64,000 nt of DNA from Mycteria americana (lineage: Eukaryota; Chordata; Aves; Ciconiiformes; Ciconiidae): assembly GCF_035582795.1 (NCBI RefSeq), contig NC_134366.1, forward strand, positions 1,190,501 through 1,254,500. Direction: 5' to 3'. Below are positions 43,801 to 56,200 of the stretch, in pieces. Under the pieces are notes generated by a model that saw only the letters and a program-made list of their open reading frames with translations, was not told the origin of the DNA and did no database searches. A program made the translations under genes and the position numbers. Numbering within the stretch: the stretch's first letter is position 1; each line of letters begins with the position of its first letter.

Positions 43801-44243
43801 AGCAGGAGAACCCCAAAGCACTGGCAGGGGCTGGGGGCTGCCCAGCCGAAGCCCCCCCGGCAGAGAAGGCCTTGGGGGCCTTGGCAGGCACCGGGGTGAG
43901 GGTGACCGGCGACGCTGCTCACCCCCCGGGCTGCCTGAGGGGGAGCATGGCCGGCGGGGGAGGCCCAGCCGCAGCGGCACAGGCTGCCCGGGGCGGCGGG
44001 GCAGACGTCCCCAGAGACGTCCGGGACCCGTCCCGGGGCACGGGCTAGGGCAGGGCGAGCCCGGGCGACCGCGAGGCCCCGCCGGGCCCCTGAGGGGAGC
44101 GGGGAAGGGCGGGCTGAGGCGACCTCCCCCGCCCCTCCAGCAGGCGGCGCCGTTCGGCTCCGGTCGGCGCATGCGCGGGGCCGCACCGCCTCTCCCCCAC
44201 CCGGAAGCCTCCGGACCACCTCCGCGGCGGCCGCCTGCCCGCC
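43801..44243 (+). promoter_or_regulatory. ELP6: ELP6 CpG-island promoter region
   Basis: A G+C- and CpG-rich interval ends at the ELP6 start codon, and the island continues into intron 1. A perfect palindromic NRF1 motif GCGCATGCGC lies at 44167-44176, about 70 bp before the ATG. No TATA box is seen. The promoter is inferred from composition and position. Confidence 0.65.
44167..44176. promoter_or_regulatory. NRF1 consensus site
   Basis: GCGCATGCGC is the palindromic core bound by NRF1, typical of CpG-island housekeeping promoters. It lies 68 bp upstream of the ELP6 ATG. Confidence 0.6.
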
Positions 44244-44297
44244 ATGTTCGCGGAGCTGAACGAGCTGCTGGACGCCTCCCCGCAGCGGCCGGAGACG
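44244..44297 (+). CDS. ELP6: ELP6 coding exon 1
   Basis: ATG in CCCGCCATGTT context, 18 codons ([18 protein letters not shown]), donor ACG|GTGAGA. The start aligns with the conserved MF-ELN beginning of the family and needs no further upstream sequence. Confidence 0.94.
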
Positions 44298-47200
44298 GTG
44301 AGAGGGCGGCCGGGAGGGAGGGAGGGAGGGAGCGGGGCCGCCGTGGCGGCGGTGAGCGCCCGCGCGGGGCCTGCTGGGAGCTGTAGGCCCGGCAGCGCTG
44401 CCCGCCGGGAGCCGCGCGGTGCATGCTGGGAGGGGCAGGGCTTCCTGAGGCGATGGCGGCGGCCTCCGCCTCTCGCGGGGCGGTTAACGTTCTCCGGGCC
44501 CTTTCCTTCGCCCGGCCTTGGCTCCCCTCACGGCCGTGGCTCCGGTATCCGCCGTTACGGAGGGGGTCCTGTCCCCGCCGCCCTCGGCCCCTGGCGTGTC
44601 TGTGCGTGGTCGCGTGAATAACCGCAAAATTGGGGGTAAAACCCGCTACCCAGCGCTCCTCCGGGCCCTGTGGTGTATTCTAGAGGTTTCTCTTCCTTTA
44701 GGCCACTAAATTAATTTAGTTCATCGGTGCAGTTCTTGTGCTGATGGAATCACTCTGTAACTGAACACCCTCATCCTGTATAAGAGCCGTGAAGTGCTTC
44801 AGGTAAAAAGTTAATAAAATATGTGCGTGTTACACGTTACTCCCGTGTTTTTCCTGATAGATACCAGCTTAGATAACAAAAGCATATTTGGGGTGATAAT
44901 TTATTTTGTAAGTCTGAGTTTTGCCCCTTCTCTCCTTGCAGAGCTTACGGTGTGAGTAGGGCAGCTTTCTCCCAGGGCTGGAAAACACCAGTGAGGTAAT
45001 TCCTTGTCAGCCTGCCCGGAGCCGGGCAGGGCTGGTCTGCTGGGGAAGAAACACCGGGGACAGGCCGAGGGAGCGCCGCTGGATGGGGGTCAGGCCCTGG
45101 AGGCTTGAAGCAAACCTGGTAGAGGTTGTTGGCTAAGGCTCGGTGGTAGCGGTGTTGCTCTCTGTAAAGGATAGACTGAAGTCATGAGCCGGTGATGTGC
45201 GCTCGCAGCCCAGAAAGCCAACCGCATCCTGGGTGCATCGCCCGCAGCGTGGCCAGCAGGTCGAGGGAGGGGATTCTGCCCCTCTGCTCCGCTCTGGGGA
45301 GACCCCCCCTGCAGTGCTGCGTCCAGCTCGGGGGTCCTCAGCACAGGAAAGACACGGAGCTGTTGGAGCGGGTCCAGAGGAGGCCACAAAAATGCTCCGA
45401 GGGGTGGAACACCTCTGCTGTGAGGACAGGCTGAGAGAGCTGGGGTTGTTCAGCCTGGAGAAGAGAAGGCTCCGGGGAGACCTTATAGCAGCCTGCCAGT
45501 ACTTAAAGGGGGCTTCTAAGAGAGATGGGGACAGACTTTTTAGCAGGGCCTGTTGCAATAGGACAGGGGGTAATTGAGTAAAAAAAAAAGGACAAGGGTT
45601 TTAAAGTAAAAGAGGGTAGATTCAGACTAGGTATAAGGAAATTTTCTACAATAAGGGTGGTGAAACACTGGCCCAGGTTGCCCAGAGAGGTGGGAGATGC
45701 CCCATCCCTGGACACATTCAAGGTCAGGTTGGACGGGGCTCTGAGCAACCTGATCCAGTTGAAGATGTCCCTGCTCATGGCAGGGGGTTGGACTGGGTGA
45801 CCTGGAAAGGTCCCTTCCCACCCAAACCTTTCCATGATTTTTTGGTAAGCTGAGGCTGTGTAAATTCCGAAGTCCCCGTGGTTCCTGTGGGTTTTTAACG
45901 CACGTGAAATGCTAAGGGAGGAGCCCTTGGTGGAGTTCGAGTGTTGGCAGAGCGGACCCCTGTGCTCTATGGTGGGTTTGATGGCGGAGCCATGGGACGA
46001 GCGGGGATGTTGTCAGCCACAAGCCTGGTTTCGGAGGCAGGGGGCTCACCTTTCGGGGTGCTGCCTGGGGGCCTAACAGGACAGGGAAATTGGGGCGATT
46101 GAGTGAGGTCACGGGGAAGAACCATGGGCAAACCATACTGTGGTCTGACACTGCAGCCCTGCGAAACAGGGCTTGATGTGGGTAGGAAATTCTGCAGAGC
46201 AAAACCAAAAGGAGATTTGACCTGAAGATCCTGAGTTTTGGCTTGACAGCCCAGGCAGGACCCGACAGAGGAGCTGAAGCAAAGGCTCCTCTGTGTGAGG
46301 AATTGCCTCGGATTTGTGTCAGCTCTTCCTCTCCCATCAGCCAGGGACTTGGACTTCCCACCACGAACTCCAGATTCCTCCTTGTCGAGGTGTCTGGCAG
46401 TAGTGTAGCACCGGTATATGGCTGGCTGCGGAACGAGCGGTGTTCCCTGATGCCGAAGGTGGAAGATTGAGTTAATACACTGCGATGTGGACTAACCCAG
46501 TGGGAAACGATGAGTATTCTTGTTTTGCAAGTCCCTCTCTGCACCTCTGTGCCACCGATCGCTGCACAGGGCCGTGCAGTCTGGAGCCAGGCTCTCCCCC
46601 TTGGGAGACGCGGTCCTTGGGGTGTGCCGAGATATCTGGCCAAGGCTGGCTGGAAGTCGGTGTCCCGCTGTGCTTAAAAATCGTCAGCCCTTTGCAAATC
46701 CCTTCTTCCCATCTCTGCCGTCCCGATTTCTGCATCTCCACGGTTGGTTTGTGCCATTTTCAAAGTGCTGACAAATGCCTTCACTGCAGGGCTGGTAGGT
46801 GGATGAAGCTGCCGTCTGTGTGGGTGTATCTGACATGTCACTGCTGAATGCTTGTGACACCCGCTGCTGCCCTGCCAAGGGATTTTGGCAGTTTCTAACA
46901 AGCAGCTGCAGCTTCTGCCTTGTAGCCTGCAGGTGGAAAGAGTGTGAAAGCAGAGTGTGGAGGGAACAGGCTGGGGCAGGCGGATGGAGAAGGTGCTACA
47001 AGAAGGCCTTGCCTTTGGAAGTGCTTCATCCCCAGCAGTGTCTTTCTGGGCAGGAGAAGGATGCGCAGAAGGGGGAAGAGAATCAGACTGTGCATCTGTG
47101 GTGGCAAATTGGGGGCCATGGGGTTTCTGCATGCTGGCAAACAAGGTCCTGGTGGTGGGGCCAGGACTTAACCTGCTCCTCAGCAGAATTCCTCTTGTCT

Positions 47201-50200
47201 GGCAGCAAGGACAAGCCACCCACCCTCAGGACCTCCAGGGACCTGGTTTCTTCCAGCCAACTGGTAAACAATTTGATATATGTCATCTGTGGGGATGGAT
47301 GCAAGAGGTGCATGGGCCTACGTGAAGACGGCGTGACCACAGGGGTTTGCAGACCTTGGAAAGCCTTGCAGATTCCTGCTGGCTTTGCATGCCTTCCTCC
47401 TTGTGTTGACACAAGCGCTAGAACCCTGATTCCTATATTTGTGTCCTGTGCTCTGGAGTTGGTAAAGGCTTTGGGGCAGTTCTGTGGCCACAAGCAGGAT
47501 GCTGGAGTTTCCAGAGCTGTTGCCTTCCTTTCTTCCACCAGCTGTGCTTTGATGCAGCTGCTGCCTCTGGAGATGCATGGTTTGGACATTTCCACCCCTG
47601 GCTAGCTGGGCATTTAAGTGTCAGAAATGAAGAGTTTTGAGTGCTATCTAAGCAGCTGCAGTGTGACAGCGAAGCAAGGGTTGGCAGGATTGAAGGGTTG
47701 GTAACTGGAAGGTTTGAAAAAGCGAAATAAATGTATGCTCTGGATGACAACATCCTGCCGTGTTCTGTGCAGCCTATGTGGGAGCAAAGGAGAGAGCCGT
47801 TTGAGAGCTGGCAGGCGAGGGAGGGGACTCATGTGGCATTCAGCCTGCTGTCGCAGGGGGCTGTTGCGGGGAAGAGGGGAGTTGAAGGGGATGGAGTCGT
47901 GCAGAAGATAAAGCACTGAACGTTTGAGCTTGTGCTGTTTGAACCCAGAGGCTCCTCCAGGCTTTGCCATGGAGGATACATCTCGATGAGATGCTCACCA
48001 AAGTGGTGTCTCCTGTTACTGTAGTGGCCACGGAGGTATAACCATTTTTTTGGGTGGGAAAGAGCTTTCTCTGGCTGAGGCAGAGCACCACTTCTCTACC
48101 CTGGCTTCTGTTTTGCATTCCCTGCAGACGTGTTCAATATTTGCCGTTCCATTAGCACCGCTTTAGAACACATTTTAGGCATCGGGGAGTTAACTCTGAT
48201 AGATGGCTTGTGAATTGTCTATGGGTAGATTGCTTGTTGCTGCAAAGGGCGCTTTTTTTTGTTTCTAATAGATTGAAAAAAATGCATTGATAAGTTCTTT
48301 GTGATTAAAACCAGCCCTTCTATGATTTGTATTGATTAAAGAAACATCTTGACTAAGGTTTTAATGGAAACAAATGCCTTGATGAGACTGGTACTGATAA
48401 CAAGCATGCACTGATGAACGGAATTAATTTCCTGTGCGATCAAAACAAGGTATATACTTTGTGCAGAAAGCTCTACTCCAGTACACATATTTTGATTATA
48501 AGGTTTTCTTCTCTCAACGTGGCATGTTTGAGGTAACAGGAACAGGGGGCAGGGAGGGCTGTTTGGGGACAGGAGTAGCAGCAGCTGTAGCAGGGTTGCC
48601 ATTTTAAGCGCACAGGCGGTGCTGGCCATGGCAGTGGGAGAAAGGACTGGGAACAGAGTGGGTGGCTGTTGTCCCCCTGCCATCTGTGTCACTTGGAGTA
48701 GAAAGAAGATGACTGTGAATTGGAGGAGAGGGGGAAAAAGCTGGGAGGTGGAAATTGCTCACAGCCACCCATGACAATGGCGTCCAGCATGAATACCTGT
48801 GTGCTCTGGATGTGCCGGCACTGGAAAGTGCAGTGCTGCTTGTCAGTGTCTTCTGCAGCAGCCGGGTGTTTCCGTGTGAGGAGGTGGCTCTTGGTGGGCA
48901 CAGCGTGGGGGCCCAGCTGGGGTCTCAGTCTAGCGCAAGGGCTTTTAGCTGGTGGGCACGTCTTTCAGAAAGCAGTGAACTCGACATCTTCTGATGCCTC
49001 CCCATGGGCTGTGCTCAGAGGAAGTGCCGGCATCCCTTTGTAAACGGACGGGTGGCTGGAGCGCTGCTTGTCCACCTCTTTCTCTGACTAATACCTGCAG
49101 TGTTTCCCCTAGCCTGAGCAGATGTCTTGTCTACCAAGATTGAACCAGGAGCAGTGTGTGCCCTCATCTTTCTCTGTTATTTTGCTGCTTCTTTTTCAGG
49201 GTAAATTCACGCTGCTGCGAGACACCAGAACAGATGGCAGCTTCCTGGTGCACCATTTCCTCTCCTTCTACCTCAGAGGTATGTCAGCAGCAGGACTCTC
49301 CAAGGCAAGAGTTTGCCTTTGCCTGCTCCTTGGAGGTTCCTTCAGCGTAAAGTGTTTCTGTGTGAGCAGAAGCTGGTTTTGCACAGCATGAGGCATCCTT
49401 GGAGCAGTGCAAAGCTTTGGGGTCAGGAATTACGGATCCCAGTCCTGACTTGTTCTTGGGACTTGCTCTATATCCTTGAGCAAGGTACATCCCTTGAGCA
49501 AGGTGCACCTTGTTTCATCATTTGTGCAGTGAACGTTGTAAATCACATGGGCATCTGTCAGTGAGGTGTTGACTAATGCCTTCACTAGCTAGGTGGTTTA
49601 TAATGTAATTAGAAATATTAGGAGCAACTAACAAATAGATAAGCTACTAGTGAGTAAAGAAACAAACAAAGAGCCTGGCAAGTTGCCTAATTGCTTTTCT
49701 CCTAACAGTTTCACCTGTGAGTAACCTACCACCCACTGCAGAGCGGGCGCTGGACTCATGGGCTCCTCCAGCCTTTCTGCTGGCAAAGCAGCCAGCCCAG
49801 CAAATCTGATACCTATCAGACTTGAAACTTAGCTCAGAGTGCTGTGCAGGTGGCGGGGCTCTGCCCGAGTCCGCGCATGGCTCTGCTAACGTGCTGACCT
49901 GCAGCACTGTCCAAGGGAGTTCCTTGTGGTTAGGAAGCCCTTTGGGATTATGATTGCATCTCAAGGCAGGTGTGCTTGCTGTCACCCTTGCATGTCCACC
50001 GCGGGACCTGGGTGCCAGTGTACTCTGTGTCTGTAGCACCCCCATGTTGTCCAAGTACCCGCTTGGTGCTCAAAACCTTTGGGAGCTCCCGAGGGGTCAG
50101 TGAAGGCTCAGCTGGGGCCACTGACTTGTTCCACTTGAAATCCATGTCCTGCTCTCTGGCAGGGAGAAACGAATACACTGATTTTGCTCATACCCAAACC

Positions 50201-53200
50201 GTGAGACCAGGTTGTCACATGCTGGGTTTTCCAAAATCACATTTCAGTGAGGTGTTTTTGTCAAAATTGCTTGTTGTGTGTGTTTTTCCAGTCAAGGTCA
50301 CTTGCCCTTCGAGAGCCAAAAGGGGGATTTTTGGCACATCAGTGGTTTCAGTAGTTCGTGTCATGGTCGGCCGTTGGCCTCCTTGCAGTAGTACCAGCAA
50401 ACAGTGCCAGGAGATCCCAGGACAGGGTGGCACGAGACAGAAAAGGGGCCTCCTACTTTTTTTATGTCATCTTTTTCTTGTTCTTTCCCTTTCTTTTTAA
50501 ATGGACAACATTTTTCCCTAATGTGGAAATCCTGTAGAAAGGTGAAAATTGAAAGCCCAGCTGCGAGCAAGTGAGCGGCTGCCTAGACCTGTCTCACTTC
50601 AAGGCCTTTCCAGGCAGATTTGTAGCCTGGCTGCTGTGATTTATGTGCTTTGATAATGGCAGCTTGCAAAATTGAAATAATAATGTGTCTTTTTGTCTTC
50701 TCACTCAGCTGGCTGTAAAGTTTGCTTTGTGGCCCTGCTCCAGTCCTTCAGTCACTATAACATCGTAGCACAGAAGCTGGTAAGTGTCTTGGCGTAGGTT
50801 AATAATTACAGGTCCAGGTAGTTTCTGTTGGGTGGAAAGGAATGAGAACGGGGAACAGGAATTGCATGTGAGCAAATGTTTCCAGATCTTGACAGGGACA
50901 GTCAGGATTGGTGCTCCTGCGGCAGGGGATGGAGAGCACTTCTCGCTGGAGAAGGGATGTGATACAGGGCAAAAACCTGGCTACGAGGCTCACTGCAAGG
51001 GCCCCACCGGGCTCTGCCCTGGAGAGGGCAGAGAGCTGAATGGCTGCTTGCTTTCTTTGTGCTTAGAAATGTTTTCTGGAGATGAGCATTCCCCAGACAG
51101 GCCCAGACTGGTAGATGTAGTTTCATTAGTGCTCTGGGGAGAAAAGTCCTGTGGTGCCTGTGTCCCTACGGGCTCTCTGTACACCTGCAGGATGCACTGG
51201 CTGTTTGGCACAGGAGGTCCTGAGGTGACTTTGTCTTCTGTCCTATGGTTACGTTGTGATGAAGTGCTTTGGGTTGAACCGCCTGTAGATTCAGAAGGAC
51301 ACCCGTATGCCTCTTCTGGCCTCTGGGCCAAGCCATCAGTTTGAGGCGTCGAGAGGAGCCACAAGCGCTGAGTCTGTTCTCATGGATTTCCTTCCCGTGG
51401 TGAGTCAGGCAAGGATTATGTGTACCTTGAAAGGAGGAAACGGAGAAACAAAGTAGGCAGGGTCATTCCCAGTGTCAGCAAATCAGTCTGAGCTCTGGCT
51501 TTAAACCACATCTCTTGGTTGTTGAAGTTCAGGTGACCTCCCAGGGCCGAAGGGATGAAGGCTTGTGTTGGTCCTCCCTCTGGGTCTGCTGGAAATCCCA
51601 GCAGTGCTGCTGCTTCTTACAAAGACTTTCAGGTGTTGAAGAATCAGGTATTGCAATAACTGTGTATTCCCCACTGTGAATGTGGGTTGAGTTTCGGTGC
51701 TTGCTGAACAACTGTATTTTATTTAGTACTCAGTTTTTACCGTTTAAAAGGAGATCAGTGGTCTGAGAGCTCAGACCTAAGTTAAATAAAATAGACTGAG
51801 CAAACGAAGCATTTCCACGTGGAGCTTTAACTCTGTCAGATACTCAATAGGTGATTCCCCTGCAGAGCAAATTCCCCACTGCTGAGCAAACCAGCCTCTG
51901 TGAGCACTGAATAGATCTGGCCTTCGTGTTGTGGAGAGGAGGAAATCTTGGGCGGAACTTGCTAAGTGGGACAGGAAACGGGGCATGGCAACCGGTGTAG
52001 GTAGGACATTCAGCTGTTACATGTGGGATCCTTGCCCGCTCTAAAAGCAGAATCGTGTTTGTTGGTGTGTTTCCTAATGTGGTGAAATTTCCCGGTGCGC
52101 AGCTTGTGCCTGTGCTTTTAATAGGTGCTGTTGTCATCTCCCTCGTGGGGGAGTCTGAGAAGGCAGAGAACATGAGGATTAGCTGGAGCACACGTGCAAT
52201 GCAAATCGAAATGATTTGCTGTCTGATGCTTCAACAGAAAGGTTACTGACGTGAAGGGAGGTGATAAGAAGAACAACACAGTTTGCCCAGGGGAGTTCAG
52301 AGAAGTGATTACATTTGCCCGCAGCGGTGAGCTGTCCCTGTCCTGTTGGTTTCAAGTCTGAGTCAGTCTTACATTATAACTTCACAGGTGCCGGTGCGGT
52401 CGGTTGTTGTGAATTCTTCCTAAGCTCTGAGGAGTTGGAGGTCATAACATCAGTTATTTGTATCTGTCCGAGTTTCCATAAGATCTTGTCTTTGCCTTAA
52501 GCCTTCTTTGCCTTAATGAATACATCAGGCTCAGTAAAGGTGGTTTTTGGCAGGGTAGTTCCACTCTTAGACTTGCTTAAGAATTTGCTGCTGTAGATCT
52601 CTACTGGAGACCGGCTGGGATGTCATTTACATGGCTGCAGCAAACCCCGATTTCAGGCAGTACCCTGAGCTGTGTCACGCTGCAGTTAGGTGAGCTGCAT
52701 GCTCCACCAAATGACCGGCCGCTCCCTTCCCATCTCCTCTTTCTCGGTGGCAAGCTCAAGACCAGCTGCCTGGCTCTCTGTGTTGGCCGGAAGAGTTGCA
52801 GGGGGTCAGGCTGTAGTTCCTCCGGGAACTGCTTGGAAGAATCTGGCCCGTGGGCAGCCACCTGCGTTATGTTATCCCATCCACAGGTTAAATCTCCCAT
52901 GCATAATCATTCCTGGCAGAAGATAATGCACTTACGAAAGACTGCAGTTGGAAGAGCTTCATAACTTAGTGATGCTCCTGTTTCTGCTGGGAACAGAGTG
53001 GTCCAAGGCCTGGGAGGGAGAGTCCCGGAGCCAGGGTCGTGTTATACAGTCTTCACAGCGATGTTTTGTGGATGTGGTCCTTGTAGCACCTGATGTATGG
53101 TGATATACTGAATATTTATACATAGTTGAAGCAATGCTTATCTTCTGTGCTGCTTCCCCACAGTGTTGCCAGGTCTTACCAGTCCAGAACCAGTTCCTTA

Positions 53201-56200
53201 TGTGTTAGCTAAATGCAGTGATGTATTTTTACTTGCAGGAAAAAGCTTCCCTGGGTTTTTGTGCCTGTGCTGGCTCTGCAATACTGGCTTCATGCTTTTC
53301 CTTTTCTGCAAATCCCGCTCTTTTCATGAGGATCTGCACTTAATTTTAAGGGACAGTTAATGTTATTTGTCACGACCTTGTAGAGAACGTGCTGGGCCGT
53401 AGCAAGACTAACGGCACCAGGGCAGCTTGCCAGATTGGTGTTCCCACCCTCATTTGTACATTGTTTGTTTTGTTTTAAAGGAAAAACATCTTTGTCCCCA
53501 TTTGGTCTCCCTCTTGCCTGCTCCCCTGTCCCCTGCCACAGTGCTGAGATCACAGACCACAGGACATGGCCTGGTCACCTCTGCTCTCCCCTGCAGGTAG
53601 TTGTACTGGAGAAGAGACCTTGGCCAGTTGCCTGATCACAGATCGTCGCACTTTGTACCATGGCTGCGTTCGCTGTTTGAGTTAATGACCGCTGCCTCGC
53701 ACACTCCATTACTAGTTCTTTCCTGCAAATATTTTGCTTTCCCTTATAAAATGGCCAGCGGCGAGTGGTGGTTCTGGTTTGAAGGGATGTCACTGCTGGC
53801 AGGCCGGTTGGCCGCCACGCTGCCCGGCTGGCAGCATCCCGGATGGACAAGAACAATTGTGCTCTGATGTGGAGCTTGCAGCCCCAGTCACACCGAGCTG
53901 CTGTTTCAGAAGCATTTCTGGGCTTGATCGATAAATGACAGATTGCCAGAGATAATGTCTATGTGCTCCCGGTGATAATGGAGCGCAGTGCTGTGAGATA
54001 ATGAAAGCTTTCAGGGCTGGCAATGCACGCTGTTTGGGTGCTCTGCAGCACGGTGGCTCTGCAGCAGGGACGTGTGTAGTGTCTGTGGCAGTCAGGCAGG
54101 TGCCGTTGGCCATTTTGAGCACTTTTCCCATCGTTTCCAAGCTGTCCTGGTGCTTCCTGTGCTGCTTCCAGAGGTTACATCAGGCAGGCTGCTAGCTGGG
54201 AGACAAGCAGAGGGTTGCTGTGGCAGATGACTGCAGTGGGGTGAGTCTAGGTCTCCATCCAACGCTGTCTCTCTAGCACCTGGTTCCCCAGCTGGAAAAT
54301 GAGTCTGGGCTTGCCGGGTCCACCCAGGAATGTCATGGCACGGAGGGGATGGAATTCCTGGTCTGACCCACAAGTGCACTGCCCCTGCCTGCTGCCTTCT
54401 TGTGCTGTGGCCCTTCTCTCTGTCATCCAGGCAGGCCCTGGTGTAACAGCACTAAGCTGGTGGGTATTTTAAAGAGGGGACACTGTTTTCTTGCTGATCT
54501 GAAATATAGAGAGTTTGTGTGTGCAGGAAGAAACGGTTGAAGCAAAGTTATAATCAGTTTCTGAATTATTGACGTTAATAATGAATTTAGCCATTGCTGT
54601 AGCAAAGCATTTCAGCAAGTTCTGAGACCTGTGGACTCCAAAAATTCACCAGGGGATGAGGTTTGTGAGACTGCCGTGCAACCCAGCCCCGCTTTATGGC
54701 GCGTCAGGTATTTGCCAGCCGTTCCCAGCTCCTGGCCTGCCACATAAAGGTTCTTCTGTCCTTGGCTAGAAATTTTTCCATGGTGTGTGCTTGCAGTTGC
54801 CCAAGAGGCTTCCCTTAGTGCTCCATTCCTGCCCTGCTTTCTGGCATGGTTTTAGTGAGCAAATATCACCTGCAAAAGTTGAATCTCTCTGTCTGCAGCC
54901 CACATCAGCCTCTGCTGGGCTCGGGGCCGGTGGGAGGTGTGGCAGGGAGAGCGAAGGGCCCCATGCTCTCTAAGAGTCTTGTTGATGGGAATTACTGCTC
55001 CTGGCTTGCTTGGGAGAAGGGGAAAAGAGAGGAGACAATGTGGATTAGATGGGGCAAGAGTCTGCTGCAACACTTGGTGGTTAATGCTATTTATTGAGAG
55101 GGCACTTGAAAACAAAAGGAGTATGTCCAAAAGTGCTGGCTGGTGCCTTGCCTGAGGCTCTCCTTCCCAGAGTTTGTGTGGCAGGTGGGACCGATTTCTT
55201 CCTGGAAGCACGTGTGGAAGACCAGGAAAAAGAAGGGCAAGCTGAGGGCTGATTTAAAAACTGGATCTGAGGTGGGCATGTGTCAGATGGCCTTTTCCCC
55301 AGAGCAGCCTCTGCTAGTCAAGGATGCTTGTATCCCCTGGCCATGATGGAAGACGTTGCTCCCGATCCATCGTTTTCTAATTGCCGTAGACAGCGTTTTC
55401 TGGCAGCAGCCCTGATGAATGGATCTCTCCCCCTCGCATTTCAGCTGGGAGGAAAGGCAGTGGAAATCTGTCTTTCCTCTCATTACCACTGAACGTGTGG
55501 CAACCGATAAGCCTTACAGGAGCTCAGGGTTAATCTTTCCGGAAAGGACCTCTTCTTTATCTACCCAGACCTTCTCTCTGGAGGTCCTCGTGTGGAAATG
55601 CTACGCTCACAAAGCCACTGGGCCCTTGTAGGGATTGTTTCATTGATCAGATGCTTAAGATGTGGCTTTACAATCTTTTTAATAAATAGAAGAGAAGGAG
55701 GGTGTGAAATGTTGGCACTTAAATTTTTGTGTCAGAGTAATGGGAAGGTTGAGCAGGTGAAAAGAGAGGGTAGAAAGCGGGAGGCAGAAGTGGACACATT
55801 GCTTTGCTGCATCTCCCTCTCATGTGTGAGCAGAGAGAGCATGGTGGCTCTCGGGGTGTCGTGAGGACTGGGAAATGCTTGGAAAACCTCCAAGGTCTTT
55901 TCAAAAGAAGGTGTTGGGACAGTGCCAAGCACAGCGCTCTGTTCAGTGCTCGAGGTCCTGGGGGAAGAGCTGCTACGAGCCTTCCCCTTGCTGGGCAACT
56001 CAAACGGACTCTGTGCTCAAGTGTCCTGCAGCTCCCAGCACAATTGTTTAGGAAATAAGTAAAAATCTGTATTTTCTGTGATGCTTAAAAAGTTCCTGGT
56101 CAAAAGCACCAGCGCTGCTGGTGTGTGCCTCTTCCAGAGTTCAGGCAGAAGCCAGTCCCGGCTTAAGGTAAGGGCTTCTGCTCCTGCTCTAGGACTTGCC

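Noticed and set aside
45197-45577. 126-residue open frame on the + strand and its near twin at 58199-58558 on the - strand
   Set aside because: Both are CR1 LINE sequence read in a mixed frame; they are not host genes.
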